From NCBI GenBank assembly GCA_030746295.1, contig JASLMY010000004.1, forward strand, positions 5,903-69,902: a DNA stretch of 64,000 nt, written 5' to 3'. A program made the translations under genes and the position numbers. How positions within the stretch are numbered: position 1 is the stretch's first letter; each line of letters opens with the position of its first letter. This stretch comes from Alphaproteobacteria bacterium. Lineage in GTDB: Bacteria > Pseudomonadota > Alphaproteobacteria > GCA-2731375. A model generated the notes under the pieces. The model saw only the letters and a list, made by a program, of their open reading frames with translations. It searched no databases and was not told where the DNA came from. Positions 25,892 to 34,456 of this stretch are shown in pieces.

Positions 25892-26653
25892 ATGGCGGAA
25901 CTGATCGGAATTGAGCGCGAAGGGGAGGTCGCCGTCCTCAGCCTCCGGCGGCCCCAGAAGCTGAACGCGATTACCACCGAGCTGCGCAGCGCCTTCATCG
26001 AGGCGATGGCCCGCCTGGCGGCGGACGACCGGGTCGCTGCGGTGGTGCTGACCGGCGCCGGCCGGGCCTTCTCGGCCGGCCAGGACTTGGGGCAAGCTGT
26101 CGCATTCACCGCCGCCGACGTCCCGGCGCAGTCGGCCCTGGCGCTCCGCTTCTTCAATGCGGTCCGGCATCTGGAGAAGCCCTGTGTCGTGGCCTTGAAC
26201 GGCATCGCCGCCGGGGCCGGCTTCCAGTTGGCGCTGATGGCCGACCGCCGTATCGCCCATGCCGGCGTGCGCCTGGGCCAGCCCGAGGTTCGCGCTGGCC
26301 TGCCGAGCGTCATCGGCTCCGCCATCATGTCTTGGTATTTGGGTCAGGCCGCCAACGTCGAGCTGTCGCTCACCGGCCGGCTCTTGGAGGCTGAGGAGGC
26401 ACGGACTCTCGGCCTCGTCAGCGAGATCGTGCCCGAGGCCGAGGTCCTGAGCCGCGCGGTGGAGGCGGCGGCCGAGCTCGCCGCCCTGCCGCCGCTCGCC
26501 TTCCGGCTTACCAAGCGGGCCTTCGCCGAGGCCACCGACGCGGCCCTGGCAGCGGCGATCGAAAAAGCGACCGCCTACCAGAGCCAGGCCTACGACAGCG
26601 GCGAGCCGGCCCGGGTCATGACCGCCTTCCTCGAGGGCCGCGGCAAGGACTGA
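25892..26653 (+). CDS. Enoyl-CoA hydratase/isomerase family protein
   Basis: A 253-aa crotonase-fold enzyme. The N-terminus VAVLSLRRPQKLNAI is typical. Oxyanion-hole segments are AFSAGQDL (about 64-71) and NGIAAGAGFQLALMADRRIA (about 105-124), followed by LGQPEVRAGLPSVIGS, which carries one of the two acid positions (Glu in QPE). The start ATG 25892 has GGGAGGG upstream; the long upstream open frame is antisense to the efflux gene. Acts on an acyl-CoA, but hydratase versus isomerase or dehalogenase activity cannot be decided. Confidence 0.9.
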   Translation: MAELIGIEREGEVAVLSLRRPQKLNAITTELRSAFIEAMARLAADDRVAAVVLTGAGRAFSAGQDLGQAVAFTAADVPAQSALALRFFNAVRHLEKPCVVALNGIAAGAGFQLALMADRRIAHAGVRLGQPEVRAGLPSVIGSAIMSWYLGQAANVELSLTGRLLEAEEARTLGLVSEIVPEAEVLSRAVEAAAELAALPPLAFRLTKRAFAEATDAALAAAIEKATAYQSQAYDSGEPARVMTAFLEGRGKD

Positions 26654-26765
26654 ACCGGTCTTCCTCGGCGGCAGCGCGCCGAAAGCCGCCATCGAGGTGC
26701 CGCTTTTCCGCCATCTTGCCCTGCTAAGCCTGGACGCTCGCAGACAAGCTGAGAAGGGGCCCGGC

Positions 26766-27686
26766 ATGGCAGAGACGGGAGCCGTTGGCGCGCGCAACGG
26801 CCTGATGCGTGGGATCGCACCGAGTGAGGCCGGCAAGGCGGTCGGACTCGGCGGCCGTGAAGTTGTCCGGTGTCGCCGCCCGGGCCTCCAGGCGCCGGGC
26901 CGGACCGCGATCGCCCAATTCATTGCCGCCCATCCCGATCTGGTAGCCGACCTCCCGGCCTCGGCGCTTCGCGTCCTGGCGGCAGTCTCGGCCAACCAAA
27001 GCTGTCTCGAGGCGGTCGACACCGAGGGGCCGACCATCCTCCGCTTCGGTTGCTTGCGATGGGGCCTCGGACGGGGCAGCGCCAGGGGCGAGCTGGCGGC
27101 GCTGCTCTATCGGTTGAAAGCCGACGATCCGGCCGCCTTCCAACGTCATTTCGGCGCCTACGGGCTCGACGTCGCCGCGTCCGGGGAAGGGCGCGCCTAT
27201 GGTCATCTCGTTCTCGCCGGAAAGCGCCTGGACACGGCGGCGAGGAAGGCTCGCTTGCGGAGTCTCACTTGGGCCTGGCGCTTCGGCCGCGCCGGTGCCG
27301 ACCCGGCGGTCGGTCGGGTCCAGATCCGCCACGCCGTCGCCCGCATCGGGCGTTTTCATGCGTGCCCGCGGGGCGGCATCGAAGGTCGGCCGATCGCTGA
27401 CCATGTGCGCTCCGAATATGGCGTCGCCCTGCTCTTGGACCAGCACGTCGTCCGGCCCCGGCAAGTGGCCCGGACGCTCCGCCGGGCGGTGGCCGATTTC
27501 GCCGACGAGATCGACTTCACAGCACCGGAGGGCTGGACCACGGCCGGCGAAGCGCGACTTCTGGCACGCTATCTGGCCTATCGCCACCGGACCTCGATGA
27601 TCGACTCGGCCGGCCGTGCGGCGCGTATTCTGGCGGCGGTGCAGCAGGGCCGGCTCTCCGACCGGCGCGGCTCCTACACCGGCTGA
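26766..27686 (+). CDS. Hypothetical protein, possibly lysozyme-like fold
   Basis: A 306-aa protein not confidently recognised. It has an Arg/Gly-rich N-terminal part (1-55), then a helical domain including VLAAVSANQSCLEAVDTEG (about 71-89), RFGCLRWGLGRGSARGELAALL, DDPAAFQRHFGAYGLDVA, and YGVALLLDQHVVRP near 220. The pattern of short helices with an early acidic residue and a later YGVALLLDQH segment resembles predicted peptidoglycan- or chitosan-degrading lysozyme-like proteins I have seen in other bacteria, but I cannot confirm a catalytic residue. No signal peptide or membrane segment. GAGAAGGGG lies before the ATG. Codon use is like its neighbours. Confidence 0.65.
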   Translation: MAETGAVGARNGLMRGIAPSEAGKAVGLGGREVVRCRRPGLQAPGRTAIAQFIAAHPDLVADLPASALRVLAAVSANQSCLEAVDTEGPTILRFGCLRWGLGRGSARGELAALLYRLKADDPAAFQRHFGAYGLDVAASGEGRAYGHLVLAGKRLDTAARKARLRSLTWAWRFGRAGADPAVGRVQIRHAVARIGRFHACPRGGIEGRPIADHVRSEYGVALLLDQHVVRPRQVARTLRRAVADFADEIDFTAPEGWTTAGEARLLARYLAYRHRTSMIDSAGRAARILAAVQQGRLSDRRGSYTG

Positions 27687-27775
27687 ACGGCGCGCGTCCC
27701 ACCCTCGGCAAGCCGAGCGAGACCCCGTCGACCTCCGACAATGGCGGCGCAAACACTGGCCGTTGCGCGCAACTT

Positions 27776-27970
27776 CTACAAGCCTGACTTCGTGACTGCC
27801 GTCTCGACCGAGCCAATGCTTGTGTCGAGTGCAATGAGTTGCAGGCCAATCGCCTGTAGCTCTTTCACGACGGCACTGTTGCCCTTTATCATCGTATCTA
27901 TCTTCTGATCCATACCCTCGAGCGCATCGGCAATTCGCTCCAGCGCCTCAACGCGTCTCACATTGCTCAT
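27776..27970 (-). CDS. Small hypothetical coiled-coil protein
   Basis: A 64-aa protein, nearly all predicted helix, with heptad-like hydrophobic spacing (VEALERIADALEGMDQKIDTMI, then VVKELQAIGLQLIALDTSI), suggesting a dimeric or trimeric coiled coil. GAGAAAGG precedes the ATG by a good distance. It is not in an obvious operon: the deacylase gene upstream starts 587 bases away on the same strand. Function unknown. Confidence 0.5.
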   Translation of the reverse strand: MSNVRRVEALERIADALEGMDQKIDTMIKGNSAVVKELQAIGLQLIALDTSIGSVETAVTKSGL

Positions 27971-28086
27971 CGGGCGCCCTTTCTCTCGCTAAGGTTGGTG
28001 ACGGCCCATGTCCTGCGCACGCCCTCTGTCGCGGTGGGCCCACGGCGTTCGAGGATGTAAGCAAGCCTTTCGATGTCTGCCCCGGC

Positions 28087-28557
28087 TCAATCGCGGACGC
28101 TGAACCGGGCATGCGTGGCGTCGCTCACCAGTCCTTGAAACTCGGCCCCGGTCAGATGCACGAGCGTGGTGTGATCGCCGCCCTCGATATAGACATCGAG
28201 CACATCGGACAGACTATCGTCGACGATGGCCGGAACGCCGTAAGCGGCTCCAAGTGCCGGCACGGCGCCGAGGTCACAGTCTTGAAAGAGGGTGCCGATC
28301 TCGTCCTCGCTGGCCAGCTCGGCCGTCTGATCGAGGTGTTTCTTCAGTTCGGCGAACTGGATGTGATGCGTGGCCGGCAGAACGGCCAAGAGATAGCCAA
28401 GATCCGTCTTGAGCAAGACGCCCTTGGCGACGCTGGAAGCCATGACCTTGCTCGCCTGCGCGGTCTCCATCGAGGAGCCCGTGGCCGTATGGGTCACGGT
28501 GTCGTATTCCACTCCACGATCCGATAGGTACTGCTGGATAGTCATTGCGATAGCCAT
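28087..28557 (-). CDS. YbaK/prolyl-tRNA-editing-like aminoacyl-tRNA deacylase
   Basis: A 156-aa YbaK/EbsC-domain protein that removes wrongly attached amino acids from tRNA in trans. The catalytic-region Lys lies in SSVAKGVLLKT (about 45), and the later GAVPALGAAYGVPAIVD (about 97-113) is the family's Gly/Pro-rich block. GGGAG sits seven bases before ATG 28557; a second ATG four codons in is possible. It lacks the anticodon-binding or synthetase parts, so it is free-standing. Whether it edits Ala-, Cys- or another tRNA is not decidable. Confidence 0.87.
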   Translation of the reverse strand: MAIAMTIQQYLSDRGVEYDTVTHTATGSSMETAQASKVMASSVAKGVLLKTDLGYLLAVLPATHHIQFAELKKHLDQTAELASEDEIGTLFQDCDLGAVPALGAAYGVPAIVDDSLSDVLDVYIEGGDHTTLVHLTGAEFQGLVSDATHARFSVRD

Positions 28558-28757
28558 CGTTCGTCTCCCTATCCTTTCGGCTCAAAGCGGCGTCGCCGCC
28601 TGAGCGCTGGGTCGAGACATGGTGGCCGTCGCAATTGGAGGGTCCAGCTTGGCGCTTAGCCCATAGACTAGTCATCTATGCACGACTTTGGCGCTCCCGC
28701 CATTGAGTCTTGTCAAGATCGAGGCAAAGAGGCGCCGCCGCAATGAGGACGGCGCCT

Positions 28758-29633
28758 TCAGCTGTCTCTCGACAACTCCCGAACCGTGGTCTCGACCCCG
28801 GTCGAGCCCTTGTTGAGGCCGGCCTTGCGCTGGAAGATGGCGTCGGGCCCATGACCCCAGAAGTCGGGTCCGGCCGCCAGCGCGCCGCCGTCGACGACCA
28901 AGACCTGGCCGGTGATGTACTCGGCGTCGTCGGAGGCGAGGAAGGCCGCGGTTCCGGCGATATCGCTGCCCTCGCCGAGCCGCGGCCAGGGCGTCTTCTC
29001 CCGGGCCATCGCCTCGGTCTTGGTCTCCCGGCCCGAGTGCAAGAGCGGCGTGCGGATGGCACCCGGCGCGATGGCGTTGACGCGGATCCAGAAGTGCGCC
29101 AGCTCGACCGCGACGACCCGGGTCAGGTTGACGACGCCGGCCTTGGCGGCGGAATAGGCGTGCGGGCCGCCGCCGCCGCCGAGCCCGGCGACCGAGGCGG
29201 TGGAGAGGATGACGCCGCCTTCGCCTCGCGCCTTCATGATCCGGGCGCCGTGCTTCATGCCGAGGAAGACGCTTCGCAAGAGGACCGCTTGCGTGTAGTC
29301 CCATTCCTCGACCGTTGTCTCGGCGATGGGGCCGAAGGCGCCGCCGACGCCGGCGTTGTTGAAGACGCAGTCGAGGCGGCCGAAATCGGCCACCGCCCGC
29401 CCCAGCAGGGCGGCGACGTCCGCCTCTTCGGCGACGTCGGCGGTCATGAAGCGGGAGCGATCGCTATTGCCGCGCGCTTCGATCAAGGCCATGGCCTTGG
29501 CCCCGCTCTCGGCGTTCAGGTCGCCGATCACGACGCGCGCGCCCTCGTCCAGGAAGCGCAGGGCGGTCGCCCGGCCCATGCCGCTGGCGCCGCCGGTGAT
29601 CACCGCCACCTTGCCGTCGAGCTTGCCGGTCAT
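28758..29633 (-). CDS. SDR-family oxidoreductase
   Basis: A 291-aa classical short-chain dehydrogenase/reductase. It has the cofactor motif GGASGMGR (about 14-21), NNAGV (about 91-95), catalytic Ser in STASVAG (about 144), and YSAAK (about 160-164). DLN after the second strand suggests NAD(H) preference. The C-terminal 40 residues extend past the usual VVDGG end. GGAGG sits five bases before the start. It lies 35 bases downstream of another SDR gene on the same strand, so the pair probably act in one degradative pathway. Confidence 0.92.
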   Translation of the reverse strand: MTGKLDGKVAVITGGASGMGRATALRFLDEGARVVIGDLNAESGAKAMALIEARGNSDRSRFMTADVAEEADVAALLGRAVADFGRLDCVFNNAGVGGAFGPIAETTVEEWDYTQAVLLRSVFLGMKHGARIMKARGEGGVILSTASVAGLGGGGGPHAYSAAKAGVVNLTRVVAVELAHFWIRVNAIAPGAIRTPLLHSGRETKTEAMAREKTPWPRLGEGSDIAGTAAFLASDDAEYITGQVLVVDGGALAAGPDFWGHGPDAIFQRKAGLNKGSTGVETTVRELSRDS

Positions 29634-29667
29634 CTGGCCCTCCGCCGTCCCGCGCCCGCCGGGGCTC

Positions 29668-30438
29668 TCACCGCCAGCCGCCGCCGCCGTTGACGTAGAC
29701 CGTGTCCGCGGTCATGAAGCCGCAGGCATCGGAGCACATGAAGAGGACCAGCTCGCCGATCTCCTCCGGCTCGCCGAAGCGCCCCATCGGCACGTCGGCC
29801 AGGAACTGCTTCATCTGCTCGGGCGAGGTGCTGGCGGTCGCCTGGAAGGGGGTGTCGACCGGCCCCGGCGAGATCGAGAGGCAGCGGATGCCCTGGGCGG
29901 CAAACTCGCGCGCGACGCCCAGCGTCATCGTCAGCACAGCCCCCTTGGCCGAGGCATAGTGCACCGAGGCGCCGGGGCCGCCGCGCTTGTGGCTCATCGA
30001 CGAGACGTTGACGATGACGCCGGCGCCGCGTTCCAGCATGTGCGGCAGCACCGCCTGCATGCAGTAGAAGGTACCCTTGACGTTCAGGTCGTAGGTCTGC
30101 TCCCAGAGATCGTCGTCGATCTCCAGGAACTTGGAGCGGCGAATGGCCGAGCCCGCCGAGTTGAACTGGAAGTCGATGGCGCCAAAGGCCTCGAGGGCGC
30201 GGCGGATAACGTCGTCGACCTGCTCGCGCTGGGTTACATCGGCCTCGACCGCGATCGCCTTGGCGCCCAACTGCTCGACCTGCTCGACCGTGCGCCGGGC
30301 GCCCTCGCCATTGACGTCGGCGGCGACCACGTTGGCGCCCTCGCGGGCGAAGATCGCGGCGGTGGCGCGGCCGATGCCGCTTGCGGCGCCGCTGATGACG
30401 ATCGTCTTGCCGACGAAGTAGTCGGGTGTCTTTGGCAT
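29668..30438 (-). CDS. SDR-family oxidoreductase
   Basis: A 256-aa classical SDR. It has SGAASGIGR (about 16-24), a variant NSAGS in place of the usual NNAG (about 92-96), NVSSMSHKRGG with the catalytic Ser (about 141-151), YASAK (about 157-161), and the closing VNGGGGWR. Asp after the second strand (AADVN) suggests NAD(H). ATG 30438 is preceded by GGAGG with seven bases between; the very long open frame upstream is antisense to the peptidase gene in another register. The neighbouring SDR and peptidase genes share its strand. Confidence 0.92.
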   Translation of the reverse strand: MPKTPDYFVGKTIVISGAASGIGRATAAIFAREGANVVAADVNGEGARRTVEQVEQLGAKAIAVEADVTQREQVDDVIRRALEAFGAIDFQFNSAGSAIRRSKFLEIDDDLWEQTYDLNVKGTFYCMQAVLPHMLERGAGVIVNVSSMSHKRGGPGASVHYASAKGAVLTMTLGVAREFAAQGIRCLSISPGPVDTPFQATASTSPEQMKQFLADVPMGRFGEPEEIGELVLFMCSDACGFMTADTVYVNGGGGWR

Positions 30439-30509
30439 CTCGTTCCCTCCGTTTCTTCTATCTCGGTCGTCATCCGCGTCGGCGCTTCGATGGACCAACG
30501 GGACGTGCC

Positions 30510-31958
30510 CTATCCGCGCGGGCGCAACGCGTGCGCCATCAGGATGTCGGCGACGGCGGCATTGAGCTTCTTGGCATAGGCGATCTCGAGGAACTCGTTG
30601 GGGCCGTGGGCGTTCGACTGCGGGCCCAGGACGCCGGTGATCAGGAACTGGGCCTGGGGGAACTTCTCGCCCAAGAGGCCCATGAAGGGGATCGAGCCGC
30701 CTTCGCCCATGTAGCAGGCGGGGCGCCCGAAACGGGCCCTCGAGGCGGCCTCGGTCGCGGCCTCTAGCCATGGCGCCAGCACCGGTGCGTGCCAGCCGGC
30801 AGCGGCGTGGCCGAAGTCGACGCTGACGCGGGCACCGTAGGGTACGTCGCGGCCCAGCAGTGCTGTCATATCGGCGTTGACCCGGTCGGGATCGGCGGTC
30901 GGCGGCAGGCGCAGCGACAGGACGACCGAGGTCGACGGCCGGAGCACGTTGCCGGCGCTGGCAAGGTCGGGCAGGCCTGCCTGACCGGTGACCGAGAGCG
31001 CCGGCCGCCAGGTCCGGTTCAAGATCAGCTCGGCCAGGTCGTCGCCCATCGGCTCGGCGCCCGAAACGAAAGGGAATTTCCGGTAGACCGTGTCGCCGAG
31101 CTGCTGTGCCGCCACCCGTGCCTGCGCCACGCGGGCCTCGGGGACCGCGGCATTGGCCGAGTCGAGGTGGATCCGTCCCGTCGCCTCGTCCTCGAGGCGC
31201 GACAAGAGGGCGCGCAAGATCCGGAAGCTGGAGGCGACGATGCCGCTGGCATCGCCGCTGTGCACGCCTTCCTCGAGGATCTCGACGTCGAGTGTGCCGC
31301 CGGCGATGCCGCGCAGCGAGGTCGTGCTCCATAGCTGGCCGTAGTTGCCGGCCCCGGCGTCGAGGCAGACCACCAGGTCGACCGGCCCGATCCGCTCCGC
31401 CAGGGCGTCGATATAGTACGGCAGGTCGGGGCTGCCGCTCTCCTCCGAGGCCTCGATCAGCACCACGGCGCGGCCATGGACGCCGCCGAAGCGGTGCAGC
31501 GCTTCGAGCGCGGTCAGCGAGGCATAGGCGGCATAGCCGTCGTCGGCGCCGCCCCGGCCATAGAGCCGGTTCTCCTGGCGTACCGGCAGCCAGGGGCCGA
31601 GGTCGTCGCGCCAGCCCGTCATCTCCGGCTGCTTGTCGAGATGGCCATAAAGCAGGACCGTGTCGCCCTCGGGCCCGGCGGTCCCGGGGATCTCCATGAA
31701 GATCAGCGGCGTGCGGCCTTCCAGGCGGACGATCTCGAGCTCGAGGCCGGGGATCGGCCGAGCCCGGCACCAGGCGGCGATCTGCTGCACCGCCGCTTCC
31801 ATGTGGCCGTTCGCCTCCCAGTCGGGATCGAAGGCCGGCGACTTGCAGGGGATCGCGATGTAGCGCTCCAGCTCGGGCACGATCTCGGCTTCCCAGAGCT
31901 CGTCGATGAAGGCCTGCACCGCCTCTCGATCAAGGCTGTCCGGGGACGCGTCGGTCAT
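30510..31958 (-). CDS. M20-family metallopeptidase
   Basis: A 482-aa di-zinc exopeptidase (dipeptidase/CNDP-like). Zinc site residues are in LLYGHLDKQPE (His and Asp, about 97-107), YGRGGADDGYAAY (bridging Asp, about 127-139) and IEASEESGSPDL (catalytic and ligand Glu, about 164-175). A further Asp (VCLDAG) and a His near the C-terminus (AHGPNEF) complete the set. The dimerisation lid domain lies at about 215-380. AGGAG is nine bases upstream. Cytosolic, with no signal peptide. Likely cleaves dipeptides or aminoacyl conjugates. Confidence 0.93.
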   Translation of the reverse strand: MTDASPDSLDREAVQAFIDELWEAEIVPELERYIAIPCKSPAFDPDWEANGHMEAAVQQIAAWCRARPIPGLELEIVRLEGRTPLIFMEIPGTAGPEGDTVLLYGHLDKQPEMTGWRDDLGPWLPVRQENRLYGRGGADDGYAAYASLTALEALHRFGGVHGRAVVLIEASEESGSPDLPYYIDALAERIGPVDLVVCLDAGAGNYGQLWSTTSLRGIAGGTLDVEILEEGVHSGDASGIVASSFRILRALLSRLEDEATGRIHLDSANAAVPEARVAQARVAAQQLGDTVYRKFPFVSGAEPMGDDLAELILNRTWRPALSVTGQAGLPDLASAGNVLRPSTSVVLSLRLPPTADPDRVNADMTALLGRDVPYGARVSVDFGHAAAGWHAPVLAPWLEAATEAASRARFGRPACYMGEGGSIPFMGLLGEKFPQAQFLITGVLGPQSNAHGPNEFLEIAYAKKLNAAVADILMAHALRPRG

Positions 31959-32021
31959 CTCTGAGAGCTCCTGATGGGCGGGGCCATGGCCGGGGCGCCG
32001 CGGCCGCTTCCGCGACCGCCT

Positions 32022-33062
32022 CTACTTGGCGCCGGGCGCGTCCCTGATGTCGGTCGAGCCCGGAGCGGCGGCCGCGTCCTCGGCCTCTGGAAACGTGACC
32101 GCTTTCGGCAACGCCATAGCGCGATCGGACATGATCTGGCGCAAGCGGTCTGGATAGTCGGTGATCAGGCCGTCGACGCCGAGGTCGATGAGCCGGTTCA
32201 TGCTCGCCGTATCGTTGACGGTCCAGGGCACGACCTTGAGTTCGATCGCCTTCGCCAAGCTCAGCTGTCTCTGGTTGAGGTCCTTGTGATAGGGCGACCA
32301 GATCTTGCAGCCGAACCGCTTCACCATATGCGGCAGCGAGACCTGGTTGTCGATGTCCAGACCCGCGGTCCAGGGCGAGGCGCCGGGCTTGCCGCGCTGA
32401 ATGTTGTCGAGCCAGCTCTGCTCCGCCGTCAGGCAGGCCGTCGCGATTCTCGGATCGTCCTTCTGGAGCGCTACCAGGGTACGCCAGTCGAAGGACTGGA
32501 CGGTGACCCGGCCGTACAAGCTTGCGCCTCCGATCGCCTCCAATAGGGCGTCGGCGAACTCGCGCGGCGTCGGCGCGTCGTTCGGTTTCTCCGGCGATGT
32601 CTTGGCTTCGATGTTGAACCGGACCGCCTTGTCGCCGGCGTCCTTGACCAGCTCGAAGAGCTGTTGCAGTGAGGGAATCCCGGCATCGTCCACCGATTGC
32701 TGGTCGGGGAAGCGCCTGGCGTAGCGGGTGTTAGGCCTGATCTTTCCGACCTTGTATTGCTGCACCTTCTTCCAGCTCAAGCTCTTGATCAGCGGTCCGG
32801 GCGCCCTCAGCCAGCGGCCGAACTGGTCGCGGGTCAGGTCCGGATTCAAGCGCGGGTCGTGGCTGACGACGAGCGTGCCGTCCGAGGTCATGACGGTATC
32901 GAGCTCAAGGGTAGAGACGCCGATCTCGAGCGCCTTGGTGAAGCCGGCGATGGTGTTCTCCGGCGCCAGGCCGCGGGCGCCCCGATGGCCCTGCAGGTCG
33001 AAGCCCGACGCCAAGGTCGGCAGCAACGCCAAAGCGGCCGCAAGCCCGAGCCCAGCTTTCAT
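32022..33062 (-). CDS. Periplasmic glycerophosphodiester phosphodiesterase
   Basis: A 346-aa TIM-barrel phosphodiesterase that hydrolyses glycerophosphodiesters to glycerol-3-phosphate and alcohol. A signal peptide (MKAGLGLAAALALLPTLASG) puts it in the periplasm. Catalytic HRGARGLAPENT is at about 25-36, followed by the Ca2+-binding LELDTVMTSDG and the second His in VVSHDPRLNPD (about 73). The start was moved to ATG 33062 because it begins the signal peptide and has GGAG eight bases before it, although the frame extends nine codons upstream. GlpQ-like role in phospholipid turnover or phosphate scavenging. Confidence 0.94.
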   Translation of the reverse strand: MKAGLGLAAALALLPTLASGFDLQGHRGARGLAPENTIAGFTKALEIGVSTLELDTVMTSDGTLVVSHDPRLNPDLTRDQFGRWLRAPGPLIKSLSWKKVQQYKVGKIRPNTRYARRFPDQQSVDDAGIPSLQQLFELVKDAGDKAVRFNIEAKTSPEKPNDAPTPREFADALLEAIGGASLYGRVTVQSFDWRTLVALQKDDPRIATACLTAEQSWLDNIQRGKPGASPWTAGLDIDNQVSLPHMVKRFGCKIWSPYHKDLNQRQLSLAKAIELKVVPWTVNDTASMNRLIDLGVDGLITDYPDRLRQIMSDRAMALPKAVTFPEAEDAAAAPGSTDIRDAPGAK

Positions 33063-33280
33063 GTCGACTGCTCCATAGCTGTTGGCCAAGTTGTTCGGAC
33101 CAATGGTAGCCGATCTTTCGGGCCTGGCAAGTCAACCTGGCCCGTCGCCGCGCACCTGTTCGGCCCGGCGGCGCTGTCCCTTCCGTCGCCTGAATCACAG
33201 ACAGGGGCTCGCCGGGCCCGCGATGCTTTGGAGAAGCCAAGGCGACCCCTTGGCGGGTCGGAAATCAGGAAACCCGAGGG

Positions 33281-33865
33281 CTATGTCGCGACGCTCTGCA
33301 GGGCGCCGATGCGGGGCCGGAAATAGGAGAACTTGCTGACGATCTGCGGCTGGAACATCCGAAAATAGAAGGGCTCGAACTGGTAGTAGATCTCGACCAC
33401 GATGATGGTCTCGTTGTCCCGGATCGAGAGGTTTCCTGGAATCGTCGTCACCGTGCTGCCTTCACTGCCGAGGATGCTGGAATGCGACAGCGAGCCGGCA
33501 CCGGTGCGCTTCCAGAAGACCTTGGGGTTCTCGGACGGGTTCTTGCTGATCGCCGAGACGATGACGACGCTGGAGGTGCCGGTCGGGTAGGGCTTCATGA
33601 TCTGCGCGACCACGTTGAAGAGGTCGGTCACCGTGGCCTCGTCGATGGTCTCGTCCCGGGTCACCAGGTCGGCGACGGTGATGGAGGCGTGCTGGGTCTT
33701 GAGGTGGGTCATGAGAAAGCGGCCGCTTTCGAGCACGCCCATGATCAGCAGCAGCAAGAGCGGTGCCACCAGCGCGAACTCGATCGCGACGTTGCCGCGC
33801 TTCTCGCGCCAGAAGCGGCGCCCGCCCCTGCGACAAGACCTCTTGATCGGATCAATAGGGCTCAT
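33281..33865 (-). CDS. TadE-family pilus assembly protein
   Basis: A 194-aa pseudopilin. The short basic N-terminus (about 25 residues) is followed by the TadE signature RGNVAIEFALVAPLLLLLIMGVLESGRF (about 24-51), a single membrane helix with the conserved Glu; the rest is periplasmic. It overlaps the next TadE-type gene upstream by 14 bases and is the last gene of the three-gene pilus module. In the Tad/Flp system such proteins are processed by the prepilin peptidase TadV and help surface adhesion, but no tadA/B/C/V or flp gene is in this window. Confidence 0.85.
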   Translation of the reverse strand: MSPIDPIKRSCRRGGRRFWREKRGNVAIEFALVAPLLLLLIMGVLESGRFLMTHLKTQHASITVADLVTRDETIDEATVTDLFNVVAQIMKPYPTGTSSVVIVSAISKNPSENPKVFWKRTGAGSLSHSSILGSEGSTVTTIPGNLSIRDNETIIVVEIYYQFEPFYFRMFQPQIVSKFSYFRPRIGALQSVAT

Positions 33866-34424
33866 TTCGCACCGCGACGATGGATTCGTGCCGATAGGAC
33901 GTCAGGAAGGGGGCCAGCAGGCCGGTCAGCCCTTGCGAGATGTAGCGAATACGGTAGACGACGATATCCGTGGCACTGCCCAGCCCGGCGCGACCGAGAT
34001 CGGCGTCCCATACGGTGTTGCCGTTGACGTCGGTGAAGGTCTCGCCGAAGTCATAGCGGCCGTTGAGGTTCGCATCCGCCCACGGCTCGGGCTTGCCGAT
34101 GTCTTCGAAGGAATCGTAGACCAACGTGTCGATCACCAGATCGTCGATCGCCATCAGGCCGTAGGTGTTCTCCTTGATGGTTCGGGTGATCCGCTCTTCC
34201 CGGGTCTCACCGCCGCCGCCGGTGTCGCCGGTGATGCCGAAACGGGAGGCTTCGAGGGCGGCGCTCTCGATCACCGTGTTGAGCAAATGGTGGTACGAGA
34301 ATTCCATGATCGCCACGACCAAGGTCAGGAAGACCGGAAAGATGAAGGCGAACTCCACCGCCGTGGCACCCTGTCGATCCTTCAGGAATGCGCGTCCCGG
34401 GCGAGATTTGATCCATTTCCGCAT
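33852..34424 (-). CDS. TadE-family pilus assembly protein
   Basis: A 190-aa pseudopilin with RQGATAVEFAFIFPVFLTLVVAIMEFSYHHLL (about 18-49) as the signature membrane helix, including the Glu after Val. The periplasmic part contains an acidic, Asn/Asp-rich loop (DANLNGRYDFGETFTDVNGN), which could bind calcium; that is a visual impression only. It starts 32 bases after the TadG-like gene and overlaps the following TadE gene. Arrangement and strand indicate one transcript for all three. Confidence 0.85.
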   Translation of the reverse strand: MRKWIKSRPGRAFLKDRQGATAVEFAFIFPVFLTLVVAIMEFSYHHLLNTVIESAALEASRFGITGDTGGGGETREERITRTIKENTYGLMAIDDLVIDTLVYDSFEDIGKPEPWADANLNGRYDFGETFTDVNGNTVWDADLGRAGLGSATDIVVYRIRYISQGLTGLLAPFLTSYRHESIVAVRNEPY

Positions 34425-34456
34425 GGCTGCCCCCGATTCCTGGGTTGCCGCTTGTT

